The notes: generated by a model from the letters alone, not told the origin. DNA of 44,958 nucleotides from Flavobacteriales bacterium (GCA_011525015.1 WTJC01000037.1:1-44958); one strand, 5' to 3'; positions 17,713 to 26,990 are shown, numbered from the stretch's first letter. Numbers and translations are program-made.

Positions 17713-18416
17713 TAGAAGTCAGTAATGTTGTCAAATCTTACAAAAAAGAAGTCGTTCTTGAAATTGAACAACTGCAGATTGGCAGAGGTGAAGTCTTAGG
17801 CTTAGTAGGAAATAACGGTGCAGGAAAAACTACCCTTTTTAGTTTGCTCTTAGATCTCATCAAAGCGAACCAGGGTCACATTACCAACAAAGAAATTCGC
17901 GTAGACCAGAGCGAAGAATGGAAGTCGCATACCGCTGCTTTTTTAGACGAATCTTTCTTAATAGGTTATCTATCGCCTGAGGAGTATTTTACGTTTATAG
18001 GGTCTCTCAGAGGGCTCAACAAGCAACAAGTCTTAGATTTTGTGGGCGGGTTTGAGGATTTTTTCAACGGCGAGGTGCTCAACAAGAAGAAATACATCAG
18101 AGATTTTTCAAAGGGAAACATGAAGAAAATAGGCATTGTTGCTGCGTTCATCGGCGAGCCTGAAATAGTCATTCTAGACGAACCCTTTGCCAACTTAGAC
18201 CCTTCTACTCAAATTAGACTGAAAACCTTGATTCAGCACTACACAGAAAAGCACAATGGATGCTTACTGATTTCTAGTCACGACTTGCATCACATCACAG
18301 ATGTGTGCAATCGAATTGTTCTATTAGACAAAGGAAAGGTAGTGAAGGACAACCTAAAGTCAGAACAAACTCTAGTCGACCTCAAAAAATACTTTGAAAA
18401 CGAAATTGCCAAGTAG
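17709..18416 (+). CDS. ABC transporter ATP-binding protein
   Basis: 235 residues. Walker A is GNNGAGKTT (34-42), the signature is the degenerate FSKGNMKK seen in ABC-2 exporters, Walker B with catalytic Glu is VILDEPFANLDP, and the H-loop is LISSHDLHH. The start ATG overlaps the permease stop (ATGA), so the two form one exporter. The stop TAG is directly followed by the ATG of the SprE gene, which places a type IX secretion component in the same transcript. Hydrolysis powers transport of an unknown substrate across the inner membrane. Confidence 0.95.
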   Translation: MIEVSNVVKSYKKEVVLEIEQLQIGRGEVLGLVGNNGAGKTTLFSLLLDLIKANQGHITNKEIRVDQSEEWKSHTAAFLDESFLIGYLSPEEYFTFIGSLRGLNKQQVLDFVGGFEDFFNGEVLNKKKYIRDFSKGNMKKIGIVAAFIGEPEIVILDEPFANLDPSTQIRLKTLIQHYTEKHNGCLLISSHDLHHITDVCNRIVLLDKGKVVKDNLKSEQTLVDLKKYFENEIAK

Positions 18417-20909
18417 ATGAAGTTAAGCCGCTTTATTAGAACTGCAACATTCAATCTCAATCTCTTGAGTTATACAGTCATTGGCGCGCTTCTTTTGAAT
18501 TCGTGCAGCACTCAAAAAGATAAGTTTATCAATAGAAACTGGCACGAACTCAACACCACCTATAATGTACTCTACAATGGGAATACTGCATTAGAGGCGG
18601 GCTTGAATCAACTCAAGGCAGAGCAAAAAAACAACTACCTCGATTTATTACCGATAGAGCCATTTCCTACCGAGAAGTTCGATGTTTTTTTAGACGATGT
18701 CGCCAATGATGAAAATTTTGAACGAGCCGAAGAAAAAGCGACAAAAGCCATTCAAAAGCACAGTATGGTTTTTGGCTCAAAACAAAAAAACCAGCGCATT
18801 GAAGACGCATACTTCCTATTGGGAAAGGCGCGTTATTACGACCAGCGATTTGTGCCGGCAATCGAAGCCTTTACCAAGGTCCTTAGTCAGAGCAGAAGCG
18901 AATCAAATAAGGCTTTAGCCCATATTTGGATTGCTAAAATCTACTACAGAACAGATAATGTTGATCGCTCACTATCTCAACTGCGCAATGTTAAAGTCGA
19001 CAGAATCGACAAAGAGGTTGCCCTTGAGTACTATTTAATTCAATCTCAAATTGCCTTAGACGCCGAAAATAAGTCCTTATCCAGAGCCTACCTCAAAAAG
19101 GCTGTGGCACTGGCTGAATTAGGAGAAAAAAAGGCCAGATGGGCATATCTCTTAGGTCAGCTCTATGAAAGAGATCAAAAATTAGACAGTGCCTATCTGG
19201 CGTATAAAGAAGTGATTAGAATTGGGCATAGAGCTCCAGCTCTTTTGCAATTATCGGCAAAATTGAGCGCGATAAACCTTTGGGAAGAGGTGGACGAAGC
19301 CCTACAAGAATTAAGACAGATAGAGGATTATTGGGAGTACAAATCATTTAAACCTTTTGCGGAGCGCACTGAGGCAAAACTCAGAATGCGTAAGGGCGAA
19401 GACAGCCTGGCCTTATCAAAATACACCCAGTCTAATCGAGGTGCTCAAGGACAGTTTAGAGCGCTTCTTCGCGAGAATTACAAAGATCAGGCCGCCTATT
19501 TTTTTGACCGACAAGAGTTGTTGTTGGCGGCAAATTACTACGACAGCTTATATCCGCTATTGACCCTTCCCAAAGAGAAAAGAGAGGTGTCTAAGAAAAT
19601 CAAAAGTTTAGCAGATCTAAAGATGCATTCTCGACAAATTGCAACGGCAGACAGCATCTTGTTTCTGATGAATCTCAACGAAGAAGAGCGTGTTGATTAC
19701 GTGGTCAATGCATTGAAAAAGCAAATGATTAAGGAGCAAGAGCGCAAGCAGGCAGCACTCGAGAACAGCGCTTCTTCGGGTAATTTTTACTTTGACAATA
19801 CGCGCAGAATTACCAGTGGTAGAGCAGCCTTTCGTCTAAAATGGGGAGCAATTTTAAAGTCAGACAATTGGTTTTTGAAATCTTCCAATCAAGGTGGAGT
19901 CACTGAGATCATCCAAAAAACAACCCAAAAAGACAATTCACAAGACAGCTTAAAAACAGTTGCCCAAGCAAAATTGAGTACACTGCCAAGCACCGAACGC
20001 GAGTCAGACAGTTTACTGCAGCTAATCGATTTTCAAAACTTTCAGATTAATCTGTTGTATGAATATCGTTTTAGTTTAACCGATAAAGCAGAAGATGGAT
20101 TTTCTCAATTGGCAGAAAAAGAAGATGCATTTGCAGAATTACCAGCCCGCTTTGAGTTGTACAAAATTGCCTTAAATCAGTCTGAATTTGAAAAGGCAGA
20201 ACAACTGAAGAGATCGATATTGGAAAAATTTCCTCAATCTATTCAGGCAGGATATCTCAAAAACATTAACAGTTCGAACTTTAAAGAAGCATTAGCAGCG
20301 CTAAACGAAAACAAAGACAAGTTGCTCATAGAGGCCGACAGTTTGTTTCAAGCAAAGAAATACGACGAGCTGATTGAGCTTTCAAGAAAAAACGCCTTTG
20401 TGGTTTTTGATCGTTCAGTAAAAGCGCAGTTGGATTATTACGACTTGCTCGCCACCTTGAGAGCTAAAGGCTTAGAAGCGTTTAAGCCAAAACTATCGCA
20501 ATTTAAAGCGCTTTATCCCGAAGCCGACAAACAAAAGCTCATGAACACTTTGAGCGGGCTGTTCGATGAAAGATCAAAAGAAGCCTCAGGCTCTTGCTAT
20601 ATATTGTGGAAGGTCGGAGATTACAACGAAGACCAAATCAACGACCTTATCGCTCAAATCAAAAAGGCATCAATTTCTTTTTCTCCTGAAAGACAGGAGG
20701 TTTTCATTGATTATTTCGACAAAAACCTTAAAATTATCGTTCTCTCGGAATTTAACAATGAGAAAGATGCAAGCATTTTTTTAACTTTAAACAAAAATTT
20801 AAATCGCTCTAATTTGGTGGGTATCATGAGTATAGAAGACTATGAAAAAGCCCAATTAGATAAAAATTTATTGCCGCAAAGCACGCTAAATTCGAAAAAG
20901 AGCCGTTAA
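18417..20909 (+). CDS. sprE: Type IX secretion periplasmic lipoprotein PorW/SprE
   Basis: 830 residues. The N-terminus has a lipobox (LLNSC, Cys about 30). The block NRNWHELNTTYNVLYNGN followed by an EPFPTEKF-type segment is the opening I associate with SprE/PorW. TPR-like helical repeats follow from about residue 95 to 400, then a low-complexity Lys/Gln-rich part and a second repeat region. In Flavobacterium johnsoniae SprE, and in Porphyromonas PorW, the protein is needed for type IX secretion and gliding, and is thought to link the outer-membrane translocon to the rest of the machine. The start directly abuts the ABC ATPase stop. A promoter box for the bactofilin gene overlaps its stop codon. 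Confidence 0.9.
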   Translation: MKLSRFIRTATFNLNLLSYTVIGALLLNSCSTQKDKFINRNWHELNTTYNVLYNGNTALEAGLNQLKAEQKNNYLDLLPIEPFPTEKFDVFLDDVANDENFERAEEKATKAIQKHSMVFGSKQKNQRIEDAYFLLGKARYYDQRFVPAIEAFTKVLSQSRSESNKALAHIWIAKIYYRTDNVDRSLSQLRNVKVDRIDKEVALEYYLIQSQIALDAENKSLSRAYLKKAVALAELGEKKARWAYLLGQLYERDQKLDSAYLAYKEVIRIGHRAPALLQLSAKLSAINLWEEVDEALQELRQIEDYWEYKSFKPFAERTEAKLRMRKGEDSLALSKYTQSNRGAQGQFRALLRENYKDQAAYFFDRQELLLAANYYDSLYPLLTLPKEKREVSKKIKSLADLKMHSRQIATADSILFLMNLNEEERVDYVVNALKKQMIKEQERKQAALENSASSGNFYFDNTRRITSGRAAFRLKWGAILKSDNWFLKSSNQGGVTEIIQKTTQKDNSQDSLKTVAQAKLSTLPSTERESDSLLQLIDFQNFQINLLYEYRFSLTDKAEDGFSQLAEKEDAFAELPARFELYKIALNQSEFEKAEQLKRSILEKFPQSIQAGYLKNINSSNFKEALAALNENKDKLLIEADSLFQAKKYDELIELSRKNAFVVFDRSVKAQLDYYDLLATLRAKGLEAFKPKLSQFKALYPEADKQKLMNTLSGLFDERSKEASGSCYILWKVGDYNEDQINDLIAQIKKASISFSPERQEVFIDYFDKNLKIIVLSEFNNEKDASIFLTLNKNLNRSNLVGIMSIEDYEKAQLDKNLLPQSTLNSKKSR

Positions 20910-20914
20910 TTTTG
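20907..20914 (+). promoter_or_regulatory. TAnnTTTG -7 box for bactofilin
   Basis: TAATTTTG overlaps the TAA stop of sprE. Transcription would start near 20919, giving a leader of about 57 bases if translation begins at 20976, or 6 bases if at 20925. Confidence 0.5.
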
Positions 20915-20975
20915 CAGACCGATTATGTTCCAATCAGGCCAAAGATTTTTAAGTAATTTAAATAAGACAAACGAA

Positions 20976-21413
20976 ATGTTCGAAAACAAAGGAGGAAAAT
21001 TCATGGGAGAAAGTCAAGGAAATCAGCCAAATAGGATAGAAAAGAACACCTCAATTACCGGTAATATCGTATCTGAAAACGATTTTAGAATAGACGGAAA
21101 ATTAGAAGGAGACATCAAAACATCCGGAAAAGTCGTTATTGGCCAAAACGGAAGAATAAATGGGAAAATTGAATGCGTAAGCGCAGACGTTGAAGGATAT
21201 TTCACAGGAGAAATAGCCGTAAGCGAAACACTATCCCTAAAAGAAACAGCAACTATTGAAGGAACAGTCCACGCTGGAAAACTTCATATCGTACCAGGAG
21301 CTAAGTTCAATGCTAAGTGTCAAATGAGCTCAAGATCAGCGCCTATGACCGTTGAAAAAACGACAGAGACCAAACCTGCAGGCACAGAAGAAAACAAACA
21401 AAATATTGCCTAA
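20976..21413 (+). CDS. Bactofilin (polymer-forming cytoskeletal protein)
   Basis: 145 residues from the ATG at 20976. The core (about 20-115) is a right-handed beta-helix of repeats such as ITGNIVSENDFRIDGKLEGD and KVVIGQNGRINGKI, typical of bactofilins, which polymerise without nucleotide at the inner membrane. The C-terminus is a short disordered Thr/Glu-rich tail. Three starts are possible: 20925 (17 residues longer), 20976, and 21003. I prefer 20976 because bactofilins of related bacteria begin with MF and a lysine-rich stretch, as here. A strong AGGAGG precedes 21003. The AtpI-like gene overlaps its 3-prime end. Confidence 0.88.
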   Translation: MFENKGGKFMGESQGNQPNRIEKNTSITGNIVSENDFRIDGKLEGDIKTSGKVVIGQNGRINGKIECVSADVEGYFTGEIAVSETLSLKETATIEGTVHAGKLHIVPGAKFNAKCQMSSRSAPMTVEKTTETKPAGTEENKQNIA

Positions 21414-21603
21414 ACCTTCTCGCTATATAGAATATACAGGAATGGGCATAAAAATGTTCTTGTATATTTTTTTAGGCAATTGGATTGGCGCAAAAACTGC
21501 AATTTCCACCGAGAAAGAATACTGGGAGCCACTATTGACTATGATAGGGGTGGGACTGGCCATGTATACCATTATTTCTGACGTCATTCGAAAAAGCAAT
21601 TGA
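21352..21603 (+). CDS. AtpZ/AtpI-like small membrane protein
   Basis: About 83 residues if translated from the TTG at 21352; a TTG at 21406, overlapping the bactofilin stop, would give 65 residues and keeps the conserved KPSRYIEYTGMGIKMF block. The first ATG (21442) would remove part of that block, so I think a TTG is used, but which one is undecided. Two membrane helices (MFLYIFLGNWIGA and PLLTMIGVGLAMYTIISDVI) match the AtpI/AtpZ family, which assists c-ring assembly or cation uptake for the ATP synthase. The gene lies upstream of atpB, as expected for that role, with one further small gene between. Confidence 0.75.
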   Translation: MKKRQRPNLQAQKKTNKILPKPSRYIEYTGMGIKMFLYIFLGNWIGAKTAISTEKEYWEPLLTMIGVGLAMYTIISDVIRKSN

Positions 21604-21956
21604 AAAAGCAACTTTATATCGCAGGTTTAATCTCGGTTTCAACAGCTCATTTAGCAGTCAATTTCAGCCAAAGATTGTTGCTCATTTACCTCTTTTTTTA
21701 TCTCTTTTCTTGGGCTTTTCTGACTGTAGTGTATCGGCTTAATGCAAAGCACAACTTCCAAAATGTAGGATTTATCTTTTTGATTTCGGTTTTCGCAAAA
21801 CCCATATTATACGGGATAGTTTGGGGCTCTTCTTCAGCTCTTTTTAGGAGCGAACCAAACTACGACCTGCAAAATGACCTGCTGCCTTTTCTGCTTTCAA
21901 CCGCCTTAGAGGTCATTGTATTAATTCGATGGTTAGCTCGTTCCGAAAATACTTGA
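21600..21956 (+). CDS. DUF6168-like membrane protein upstream of atpB
   Basis: 118 residues from a TTG at 21600 that overlaps the upstream TGA (TTGA). There are four membrane helices: about 5-20, 27-45, 58-78, and 95-113, with short loops. I recall a family listed as DUF6168 in this position between AtpI-like genes and atpB in flavobacteria. It may act in ATP synthase assembly like AtpI or uncI, but this is inferred from position only. No ATG in frame would preserve the first helix. Its stop is about 55 bases before the atpB promoter box. Confidence 0.7.
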   Translation: MKKQLYIAGLISVSTAHLAVNFSQRLLLIYLFFYLFSWAFLTVVYRLNAKHNFQNVGFIFLISVFAKPILYGIVWGSSSALFRSEPNYDLQNDLLPFLLSTALEVIVLIRWLARSENT

Positions 21957-22009
21957 GTCATCTGGTCTAAAAAAGCCAAAAAATAGCTAGACTTTTCTAT
22001 CACTTTAAT

Positions 22010-22017
22010 TACATTTG
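22010..22017 (+). promoter_or_regulatory. TAnnTTTG -7 box upstream of atpB
   Basis: TACATTTG, exact match. Transcription would start near 22022, giving a leader of about 24 bases to the atpB ATG. It would serve atpB-E-F-H-A-G. Confidence 0.6.
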
Positions 22018-22045
22018 CACAAAATTTTGAAAGACCAACTCAAGC

Positions 22046-23182
22046 ATGCGTTTAACGTCTAAGCTTCAAATTGTTTCAATTCTTTGTTCTGTATTGTTTT
22101 CTGCAGGGATTTTTTCAGTGCACGCAAAGGATTCAGATCCTAAAGAAGGACACCACGAAGAGGCAAATGCCATCGACGAAGATGATGAAATTGCCGAATA
22201 CATTCTTCACCACATTAAAGACGCCCACGATTTCCATTTATTCTCCTATAACGACAGTCATGGCGAGCGTAAACACGTAGGCTTTGGGCTTCCAATCATC
22301 GTAAAAACTTCTGACGGCTTCCGATTTTTTTCTTCTTCAGAATTTCACCACGATGACTCTGGCCATGTGATTGTTGAAAAAGAAGGAGTGTCTTTGGTAA
22401 AATATCACGAAAAAATCTACGAACTCGACAAAGGGCAAACAGAGATACACTTTGACGAAGATCATCATCCAGACAATGCACATGCCGTATTAGACTTTTC
22501 TATTACCAAAAGTGTTTTTGGAATGTTGCTCGTTTTCACCTTATTGATTTTCTGGTTCAGAAGGCTTGCAGCGCAATACAAGAAAAGCAGTATCCCAACA
22601 GGGTTTTCTAGAATTTTAGAACCACTTGTGATATACGTTAGAGACGAAATAGCCAAACCGAATATTGGAGAGAAGCAATACAAAAAGTTTATCGGCTTTT
22701 TAATGACCGTCTTTTTCTTTATTTGGGTTTCAAACCTTTTAGGCTTAATGCCTTTCGGCTTCAACATAACCGGGCAGATTGCAGTGACCTTTTCGCTAGC
22801 CTTGTTTACTTATATCATTACGCATTTCAGTGCGAACAAGGATTATTGGAAGCACATTTTTTGGATGCCTGGTGTTCCGATTCCGATGAAAATCATTTTA
22901 GCTCCAATCGAATTCTTGGGAACCTTGACTAAGCCGTTTGCACTTATGGTACGTCTGTTCGCCAACATTTCAGCAGGACACATTGTAGTGATGAGTATCA
23001 TTGCAATTGGGATTACATTGAGAAGCACAATGGGTGTCTTTGGAGCAAGCGCTTTATCTTTTGCATTATCACTTTTTATAACCATAATAGAACTGTTAGT
23101 GGCCTTTCTACAAGCCTATATCTTTACGATGCTTTCTGCATTGTTTATCGGTATGGCTGTCGAAGAACACGAACATCATTAA
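22046..23182 (+). CDS. atpB: ATP synthase F0 subunit a
   Basis: 378 residues. The membrane part starts near residue 155 and has the family helices, with the essential arginine R303 in ALMVRLFANISAGH and the LLVAFLQAYIFTMLSALFIG helix near the end. R303 lets protons pass between the half-channels and the c-ring. Before this lies an N-terminal signal-like sequence (about 1-27) and a soluble extension to about residue 150 that holds 17 histidines. Long extensions are known in Bacteroidota a subunits. The C-terminus also ends EEHEHH. It is the first gene of the ATP synthase operon. Confidence 0.97.
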   Translation: MRLTSKLQIVSILCSVLFSAGIFSVHAKDSDPKEGHHEEANAIDEDDEIAEYILHHIKDAHDFHLFSYNDSHGERKHVGFGLPIIVKTSDGFRFFSSSEFHHDDSGHVIVEKEGVSLVKYHEKIYELDKGQTEIHFDEDHHPDNAHAVLDFSITKSVFGMLLVFTLLIFWFRRLAAQYKKSSIPTGFSRILEPLVIYVRDEIAKPNIGEKQYKKFIGFLMTVFFFIWVSNLLGLMPFGFNITGQIAVTFSLALFTYIITHFSANKDYWKHIFWMPGVPIPMKIILAPIEFLGTLTKPFALMVRLFANISAGHIVVMSIIAIGITLRSTMGVFGASALSFALSLFITIIELLVAFLQAYIFTMLSALFIGMAVEEHEHH

Positions 23183-23202
23183 CTCGTAATTATTTCGTTT
23201 AA

Positions 23203-23412
<210 letters not shown>

Positions 23413-23422
23413 TAATTAAGCT

Positions 23423-23455
23423 ATACAAACAGGGACGGTTGGTTCCTGTTTGTAT
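23423..23455 (+). promoter_or_regulatory. Stem-loop between atpE and atpF
   Basis: Bases 23423-23435 (ATACAAACAGGGA) pair with 23443-23455 in a 13-bp stem with one G-U pair, around a 7-base loop CGGTTGG. No T-run follows, so it is not a standard terminator. Its position directly after the gene whose product is needed in many copies suggests a 3-prime stabiliser or partial attenuator. This is inference. Confidence 0.75.
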
Positions 23456-23480
23456 TCATTATTGTCATTAAACAAAACGT

Positions 23481-23981
23481 ATGGATCAATTATTAAACGA
23501 TTTTTCTCCAGGCCTATTCATCATACAAACCGTATTGATGTTGGTAGTCATCTTTTTGATGATCAAATTTGCTTGGAAACCGATTTTAAGTGCACTCGAA
23601 GAGCGTGAATCTGGAATTCAAGATGCTTTAAACGCCGCACAAAAGGCTAAAGAGCAGGTTGAAGCTATGAACAGCGATAATGATCGTCTTCTCAAAGAAG
23701 CTCGAGCAGAGCGAGAAGAAATGCTCAAAGAGGCACGCGCAATTAAAGATAAAATCATTGCTGACGCAGAGGAAATGGCTCAAGCAGAATCTCAAAAAAT
23801 CATAGACAAAGCGAAAAGCACTATTGAAAGTGAGAAGAAAGCTGCACTTGAAGACATCAAAACTGAAGTAGCTAAACTATCTATTGCGGTGGCTGAAAAA
23901 TTATTACAAGACGAGTTGGCAAAAGATCAAAAGCAGACTGCTCACATCGATGCCATTATTGACGGAGTAAAATTATCCTAA
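23481..23981 (+). CDS. atpF: ATP synthase F0 subunit b
   Basis: 166 residues: a short N-terminus, one membrane helix (about 11-30, FIIQTVLMLVVIFLMIKFAW), the KPILSALEERESGI segment, then a long Ala/Glu/Lys-rich right-handed coiled coil to the C-terminus. It forms the peripheral stalk linking F0 to F1. It is followed without a gap by atpH (TAAATG). The 68-base space upstream contains the atpE-atpF hairpin. Confidence 0.97.
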   Translation: MDQLLNDFSPGLFIIQTVLMLVVIFLMIKFAWKPILSALEERESGIQDALNAAQKAKEQVEAMNSDNDRLLKEARAEREEMLKEARAIKDKIIADAEEMAQAESQKIIDKAKSTIESEKKAALEDIKTEVAKLSIAVAEKLLQDELAKDQKQTAHIDAIIDGVKLS

Positions 23982-24521
23982 ATGATAAATTCTAGAGCAT
24001 CTGTAAGATACGCAAAAGCACTTTTTGAGGCTGCAGTTGAAAGCAACAATGTCGAGGCGGTTGCCAAAGACATGGCGCAAATTGCTCAAACGGTTGAAAG
24101 CTCAAATGAGTTAAAGCAGCTGTTGCAAAACACTACAGTTTCTTCAACGGTGATTAAGACCTATTTGGATAAAATATTTTCAGATAGCTCAAGTCTTGTC
24201 AAGAGCTTAATCGATGTTCTGGCCACCAACAAGCGACTTTCTTTAATCGCTCAAATCGCTAATGAATACGACAGAAAATGTCAAGCTTTAAATGACACGA
24301 AAAAGGTAACTGTAATTTCTGCAGTGGCCTTGAACGAGTCTTCTCAAAAAGCAATTATTACGAATCTTGAAAAACAAGGACTTAAAAATATAAGTCTTGA
24401 AAATACAGTTGACCCGAGTATTCTCGGGGGGTTTGTCTTAAAATTTGACGACAACCAATTTGATGCAAGCATCAAAAACAAATTAACACGAATTAAAAGA
24501 GAATTTTCTAAAAGTCTATAA
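23982..24521 (+). CDS. atpH: ATP synthase F1 subunit delta
   Basis: 179 residues. The N-terminal helical domain begins with [13 protein letters not shown], the usual delta opening, and the C-terminal part has [25 protein letters not shown], the family signature. It connects the b stalk to the top of the alpha/beta ring. The ATG directly follows the atpF stop, and atpA starts one base after its own stop. Confidence 0.97.
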   Translation: MINSRASVRYAKALFEAAVESNNVEAVAKDMAQIAQTVESSNELKQLLQNTTVSSTVIKTYLDKIFSDSSSLVKSLIDVLATNKRLSLIAQIANEYDRKCQALNDTKKVTVISAVALNESSQKAIITNLEKQGLKNISLENTVDPSILGGFVLKFDDNQFDASIKNKLTRIKREFSKSL

Positions 24522-24522
24522 A

Positions 24523-26100
24523 ATGGCAGAAGTAAAAGCTGCTGAGGTATCAGCAATATTAAAACAACAAATAGAAGGGTTTGACGCAAGCGCCAAGCTA
24601 GATCAAGTCGGAACTGTGTTAAGCGTAGGAGACGGTATTGCACGTGTCTTTGGGCTTTCAAACGCACAATACGGTGAGCTTGTTGAATTTGAAACCGGAA
24701 TGCAAGGGATTGTTCTTAACCTTGAGGTCGACAACGTTGGTGTCGTATTGTTAGGAGCTTCAAAGGACGTAAGTGAAGGTTCTCAAGTTAAAAGAACAGA
24801 GCGTATCGCCTCTATCAATGTTGGAGAAGGAGTAGTTGGACGTGTTCTAGACACCTTGGGTAATCCTATTGACGGAAAAGGCCCAATCTCCGGAGAAACT
24901 TACGAAATGCCATTGGAGCGAAAAGCACCAGGGGTAATTTACAGACAACCTGTAAACGAACCACTACAAACAGGAATCAAGTCTATTGACGCGATGATTC
25001 CAGTGGGAAGAGGTCAGAGAGAGCTGGTTATTGGAGATAGACAAACAGGTAAGACTACAGTTTGTATTGATACCATCTTAAATCAAAAAGAATTTTATGA
25101 TGCAGGAGAACCTGTTTACTGTATCTATGTAGCGATCGGTCAGAAAGCTTCTACGGTTGCTGCCATTGCTCAGGTATTAGAAGATAAAGGTGCATTAGCA
25201 TACACCACAATTGTTGCTGCAAACGCATCAGACCCTGCTCCTATGCAAGTATACGCTCCTTTCGCCGGGGCTGCAATTGGAGAATATTTTAGAGACACTG
25301 GAAGACCAGCCTTAATTGTATATGATGATTTATCAAAGCAGGCTGTGGCTTACCGTGAGGTTTCTCTCTTATTGAGAAGACCTCCGGGGCGTGAAGCATA
25401 TCCAGGGGATGTTTTCTATCTACACTCAAGACTTTTAGAGCGATCTGCTAAGGTTATCGCTGATGATAATATTGCTGCTCAAATGAACGACCTACCTGAA
25501 AGCCTTAAGGATAAGGTTAAAGGAGGAGGTTCATTGACTGCATTGCCAATTATCGAAACTCAGGCAGGTGACGTTTCGGCTTATATCCCTACCAACGTAA
25601 TTTCGATTACAGACGGTCAGATTTTCTTAGAGCAAGACTTATTCAACCAAGGGGTTAGACCCGCGATTAACGTTGGTATCTCTGTATCAAGGGTTGGAGG
25701 TTCTGCACAGATTAAGTCAATGAAAAAAGTTTCGGGTACATTAAAGTTAGACCAGGCTCAATTTAGAGAGCTTGAGGCTTTCGCGAAATTTGGATCAGAC
25801 TTAGACGCGGCAACCTTGAATGTAATCGAGAAAGGTAAACGTAACGTTGAAATATTAAAGCAGGCTCAAAACGATCCTTTTACTGTTGAAAATCAGGTAG
25901 CAATCATTTTTGCCGGTTCAAAAAACTTGTTGAGAAATGTTCCTGTAAATCAAGTAAAAGCTTTCGAAAGTGATTATTTAGAAGTACTAAATGCACAGCA
26001 CAGAGATGTTTTAGACGTTCTTAAATCTGGCAAACTTACAGATGAGGCGATTGAAACATTGACTAAAGTAGCTGCTGAGGTATCTGCAAAATTTGAATAA
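24523..26100 (+). CDS. atpA: ATP synthase F1 subunit alpha
   Basis: 525 residues. The nucleotide P-loop is GDRQTGKTT, with PVGRGQREL before it; the crown domain at the N-terminus has [41 protein letters not shown]-type residues and the arginine finger segment [10 protein letters not shown] are present. Non-catalytic nucleotide-binding subunit of the F1 hexamer. Subunits beta and epsilon (atpD, atpC) are not in this window; in Bacteroidota they are usually encoded elsewhere. Confidence 0.99.
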   Translation: MAEVKAAEVSAILKQQIEGFDASAKLDQVGTVLSVGDGIARVFGLSNAQYGELVEFETGMQGIVLNLEVDNVGVVLLGASKDVSEGSQVKRTERIASINVGEGVVGRVLDTLGNPIDGKGPISGETYEMPLERKAPGVIYRQPVNEPLQTGIKSIDAMIPVGRGQRELVIGDRQTGKTTVCIDTILNQKEFYDAGEPVYCIYVAIGQKASTVAAIAQVLEDKGALAYTTIVAANASDPAPMQVYAPFAGAAIGEYFRDTGRPALIVYDDLSKQAVAYREVSLLLRRPPGREAYPGDVFYLHSRLLERSAKVIADDNIAAQMNDLPESLKDKVKGGGSLTALPIIETQAGDVSAYIPTNVISITDGQIFLEQDLFNQGVRPAINVGISVSRVGGSAQIKSMKKVSGTLKLDQAQFRELEAFAKFGSDLDAATLNVIEKGKRNVEILKQAQNDPFTVENQVAIIFAGSKNLLRNVPVNQVKAFESDYLEVLNAQHRDVLDVLKSGKLTDEAIETLTKVAAEVSAKFE

Positions 26101-26123
26101 AAACTAACCTTATAGCTTAGACT

Positions 26124-26990
26124 ATGGCAAACCTGAAGGAAATAAGAAATAGAATCACCTCGGTGTCTTCAACAATGCAGATTACCTCTGCAATGAAGAT
26201 GGTTTCTGCTGCCAAACTCAAAAAGGCTCAAGACGCCATTACAGCTATGAGGCCCTACGCAGAAACTTTGACCGGTTTGATAAACGGCCTTAGTGCTGAT
26301 CTCAATGACGATTCTTCTAACGCTTATTCTGCTGAAAGACCTATCAAGAAGGTTTTGGTTGTGGCAATCAGTTCCAATCGCGGATTGTGTGGAGCGTTCA
26401 ATTCTAACATCACTAAACGCGTAAAAGAGCTTCAAGAGCAGTATTCAACTACCGCTGAGGTTGAGTTTATCACAATTGGAAAAAAAGTGGCAGACTTTGT
26501 CCAAAGAAGTGAATATAAATCGGCAGGAGACTTTAGCCAAGTTTTCGACAACCTTCAGTTCAGTGAGGTTGCGCCTATTGCCGATGACATTATTGAAAGC
26601 TTTATCGCCAAGAATTACGACAAGGTTGAAGTAGTGTACAACTCCTTCAAGAATGCCGCAACTCAAATAGTCAAGACAGAAGGGTTTTTACCGCTTCAGC
26701 CAGTGGAGAGTGAAGAAAGCCAGACTTCAGAAGATTACATATTTGAGCCATCAGCTGCTGAGATTGTGAGCCAATTGATTCCCAAGGCACTTAAAACACA
26801 ACTTTTTAAAGCCATCAGAGATTCTTTTGCCAGCGAACACGGCGCAAGAATGACGGCAATGCACAAGGCCACAGACAACGCACAGGAGCTGAAAGACCAA
26901 TTAAAGCTAACTTACAACAAAGCGCGTCAGGCAGCCATTACAAACGAGATTCTTGAAATCGTGGGTGGTGCCGAAGCCCTAAATTCTTAA
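26124..26990 (+). CDS. atpG: ATP synthase F1 subunit gamma
   Basis: 288 residues. The N-terminal helix starts NLKEIRNRITSV and includes TSAMKMVSAAKL; the central fold has SSNRGLCGAFNSN; the C-terminal helix holds the signature ARMTAMHKATDNA and RQAAITNEILEIVGGA. It is the rotating central shaft of the enzyme. It is the last gene of the ATP synthase cluster; a weak inverted repeat (AAGCCC with GGGTT) lies after the stop but has no convincing terminator tail. Confidence 0.98.
   Translation: MANLKEIRNRITSVSSTMQITSAMKMVSAAKLKKAQDAITAMRPYAETLTGLINGLSADLNDDSSNAYSAERPIKKVLVVAISSNRGLCGAFNSNITKRVKELQEQYSTTAEVEFITIGKKVADFVQRSEYKSAGDFSQVFDNLQFSEVAPIADDIIESFIAKNYDKVEVVYNSFKNAATQIVKTEGFLPLQPVESEESQTSEDYIFEPSAAEIVSQLIPKALKTQLFKAIRDSFASEHGARMTAMHKATDNAQELKDQLKLTYNKARQAAITNEILEIVGGAEALNS

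Noticed and set aside
21957-22009. Terminator between the DUF6168-like gene and atpB
   Set aside because: GTCTA and TAGAC can pair followed by TTTT, but the stem is only five bases with an 18-base loop, so it is too weak to call.
24344-24667. Minus-strand frame across the atpH-atpA junction
   Set aside because: It is antisense to two certain ATP synthase genes and its product is Leu/Arg-rich low-complexity.
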